NCBI GenBank assembly: GCA_027364825.1
Contig: DAHXOM010000199.1
Span: forward strand, 1 to 7,242
Direction of reading: 5' to 3'
Length of the DNA: 7,242 nt
Source: a bacterium
GTDB lineage: Bacteria; JAMCPX01
Shown piece by piece: positions 5,233 to 7,242 of this stretch. Every line of letters begins with the position of its first letter. The stretch's first letter is position 1. The position numbers and the translations under genes were made by a program. The notes beneath the pieces are model-generated. The model was given only the letters and a program-made list of their open reading frames with translations. It made no database searches and had not been told where the DNA came from.

Positions 5233-7242
5233 TTTCAAAATCAACTTTAATTTTTTTCAGAGGCGCCTGAATGATTTCATGGTAAGCTATTCCAAGCCCT
5301 TTTTCAATAATATCCACAGGACCGATTATCCTGTTGTTCAGTTTCCGGATGACCATAAGGAGCCTTCCTGCATTATCTATACGCAGGGCCTCTATATAAG
5401 GCCGTACATCCGACTCTCCCGCCTTGTTGTTCGATGGTATCATAAATTTATCACTCTTGATCAGGAGGTCTGCGGCTGAGCTCAGGATGGACATCGTGCA
5501 GCTGCTTACCCCTTCAAGTTCCATCTCATAGTGTATGGCTTTTGTATCATTACTTACCGGCTTGCTGCCGTAGGGAAGGCTCACGACATCCAAAAACTGC
5601 AAGCCGTTGTACTCTCTCCGCTTGAGTGCCTGCAGGATGTTTTGAACATCCGAATCCCCGTAAAGCTTGATATCGATATATTCCGCATAACTCTCGATCC
5701 CGACGGGCAGGGGATCGCTGAACGATACTATGGGCTTTGGATGGAACCCTTTTGTATATGCCAACTGCAGTCCTGATCCATGGAGGATATGCATTAAAAA
5801 ATCTATGAGCTCGAGATGGCCTAAGAACCGTATCAATCCGGCCTTGGTATATTTTACACGGATAGAGGTTGTCCACTGGGTTATATCGTCATGAATTGTA
5901 CCCTGCGGTTTTTGTGTCAGCCCGTTTTTTGCATGGAGGGGTTCTATGGTCTTGAAATCACACACGCCGCAGTCAGAACACGCCCCGGTAAAACAATCCG
6001 GCGTCGGTATGCCGGACTGCGCCTTCTGATATTCCTGGGACAGGAAAGATTTCGGTATCCCGGTATCGATATGGTCCCATGGCAGGGGGTCCTCATAGGC
6101 TTTCTGCCGGAGAAGGTCATGTAAAGAGAACCCTTTGTCCTGCAGGGTGTCAAACCATATCCTGGAATCAAAACCTGTTTCAGAGCTGTCCGCGGCAATC
6201 CCATGCCGCACGATCGCTTCGATAACAGCCCCGAGCCTCCGGTCACCCCTTGCGAGGACTGCTTCTATAACACTAATCTCCGGCAGTTGGTGCTTGAGCA
6301 CAACCCCGGTGTTTTTAACTATGGTTTTTATTAGGGAGAGTTTCGCCTTGAATGCTTCGGGTGTAATCATTTCTGCCCACTGGAACGGTGTATGGGGCTT
6401 GGGAATAAATGCAGAGATACTTGCGTTTATCTTTGTTTTTTTATTGTGCTTCCTCACCGCGGTATGGATGCGTGTTATGAGCCCGGCCGTGCCCTTTACG
6501 TCGTCTTCCGTTTCAAACGGCAGACCGAGCATAAAGTATAGTTTTATAGTCTGCCATCCCATTTTTGCCGCAAGTTCCACGCTCGAAAGTATTTCCTCTT
6601 CCGTGATGTTTTTGTTGATGATGTCTCTTAACATCTGTGTCCCGGCCTCTATCGCAACGGTAAAACCCGTTTTCCGGACTTGCCGGATCTGATCGAGCAT
6701 TTGACCGGTAACGGAATCTATCCTCAAGGAAGGTAAAGAAATGGAACATCTGTCGTCCTCGAATTCAGCCATGAATGACTTTAAGAGTGAGAGGATATGG
6801 GTGTAGTCTCCGGCACTGAGCGACAGGAGGCTTACGTCCGAAAAGCCCGAGGCATGGATGTTGTGTTTTATCTCCCGGATGACGACATCCATGTCCTTTT
6901 CCCTCACCGGCCTGTAGACCATACCGGCCTGGCAGAACCTGCAGCCTTTGGTGCAGCCGCGCGCTATCTCGACGACGAGCCGGTCGTGAATGGGTTTTAT
7001 CAGAGGTACGATGGTGTTTTTGATAGTAACGTTATTGATGTCCGGCAGTACGGCCCTTCTGACCACAGGAGCGGGCGTGATCAAGGGCTCCATACCCTTG
7101 AAATTACCGGACGCATCTTCGGTCTGCCGGAACATGCCCGGCACATAAACGCCCTTTATGCGGGCGATCCGTTCAAGACATGCTTGTTTCGATACCTGCG
7201 TTTCCTTGCAGGCTATTACCGCGTCTACGATCTCCCTGATAA
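5225..7242 (-). CDS. Radical SAM protein (TIGR03960-like) fused to DUF2344 domain (5' end outside window)
   Basis: The frame stays open to the right edge, giving 671 visible residues. The missing part should include a B12-binding-like domain in this family. The visible start includes REIVDAV and RIKGVYVPGMF, which fit the segment between that domain and the radical SAM core. The core has ARGCTKGCRFCQAG, with Cys96, Cys100 and Cys103 (C-x3-C-x2-C) to hold the 4Fe-4S cluster that cleaves S-adenosylmethionine. EAGTQ and GLPFETEDD are later core motifs. A second cluster, C-x4-C-x2-C-x2-C (416, 421, 424, 427), sits in the linker and may bind another Fe-S cluster or zinc. From about 459 to 657 is a DUF2344 (radical-SAM-linked, TIGR03936) domain, with RFLGHLELIDFL and TKGFHPKPIVSFSDPLPVG. 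The substrate is not established; RNase G is a frequent neighbour in other genomes. Here the next gene is a glycan ligase whose start overlaps this stop (TAA, 5227-5225). The protein is probably cytoplasmic. Confidence 0.92.
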   Translation of the reverse strand, partial: IREIVDAVIACKETQVSKQACLERIARIKGVYVPGMFRQTEDASGNFKGMEPLITPAPVVRRAVLPDINNVTIKNTIVPLIKPIHDRLVVEIARGCTKGCRFCQAGMVYRPVREKDMDVVIREIKHNIHASGFSDVSLLSLSAGDYTHILSLLKSFMAEFEDDRCSISLPSLRIDSVTGQMLDQIRQVRKTGFTVAIEAGTQMLRDIINKNITEEEILSSVELAAKMGWQTIKLYFMLGLPFETEDDVKGTAGLITRIHTAVRKHNKKTKINASISAFIPKPHTPFQWAEMITPEAFKAKLSLIKTIVKNTGVVLKHQLPEISVIEAVLARGDRRLGAVIEAIVRHGIAADSSETGFDSRIWFDTLQDKGFSLHDLLRQKAYEDPLPWDHIDTGIPKSFLSQEYQKAQSGIPTPDCFTGACSDCGVCDFKTIEPLHAKNGLTQKPQGTIHDDITQWTTSIRVKYTKAGLIRFLGHLELIDFLMHILHGSGLQLAYTKGFHPKPIVSFSDPLPVGIESYAEYIDIKLYGDSDVQNILQALKRREYNGLQFLDVVSLPYGSKPVSNDTKAIHYEMELEGVSSCTMSILSSAADLLIKSDKFMIPSNNKAGESDVRPYIEALRIDNAGRLLMVIRKLNNRIIGPVDIIEKGLGIAYHEIIQAPLKKIKVDFENE

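Noticed and set aside
6135..6692. 185-codon open frame on the plus strand opposite the radical SAM gene
   Set aside because: It lies antisense to conserved radical SAM sequence, and its serine- and valine-rich translation looks like a mirror of that gene.
7142..7144. GTG as the start of the radical SAM protein
   Set aside because: The frame continues upstream without a stop to the window edge and encodes family-like sequence, so the gene simply runs off the window.
1..7242. CRISPR array, tRNA, rRNA, defence island or phage cassette
   Set aside because: No regularly spaced repeats, cloverleaf-like sequence, nuclease, integrase or transposase motifs were seen on either strand.

Overview
The window reads as chromosomal DNA of a Gram-negative bacterium of moderate G+C. 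Three things suggest this: an outer-membrane-type lipoprotein, an O-antigen-ligase-like membrane enzyme, and a fused radical SAM/DUF2344 protein. A Nitrospirota- or Desulfobacterota-like anaerobe is my best guess, but this rests on gene style and a familiar dispersed palindromic repeat, not on a phylogenetic marker. I see no rRNA, tRNA, CRISPR array, transposase or phage gene.

Left part (1-2639, plus strand). Three genes face right. The first is the 3' part of a secreted lipoprotein with an unassigned beta-rich N-terminal domain, an IPT/TIG Ig-like domain and a six-bladed beta-propeller. The second is a small exported protein of unknown function with no visible ribosome binding site; a promoter-like pair would start its mRNA at the ATG. 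The third is a four-helix DUF2231 membrane protein with a strong Shine-Dalgarno sequence. Hairpins lie between these genes (1542-1579 and 2071-2097), but neither has the U-tract of an intrinsic terminator.

Middle (2640-2898). This is a non-coding gap between convergent genes. It holds a MITE-like element with imperfect terminal inverted repeats, an internal palindrome, and no room for a transposase.

Right part (2899-7242, minus strand). Two genes overlap by 8 bases and are probably co-transcribed from a promoter beyond the right edge. The upstream one is a radical SAM enzyme of the B12-binding-linked type fused to a DUF2344 domain; its 5' end is outside the window. The downstream one is a Wzy/WaaL-superfamily glycan ligase or polymerase whose C-terminal TPR array is predicted to be periplasmic.

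The genes do not make up one recognisable pathway. The cell-envelope theme (lipoprotein, exported protein, two membrane proteins) is shared, but the radical SAM protein is probably an operon partner by position only. I found no convincing evidence of a new multi-gene system. The best leads are the MITE-like element, the periodic cysteine pairs of the propeller lipoprotein, and the radical SAM/ligase overlap.
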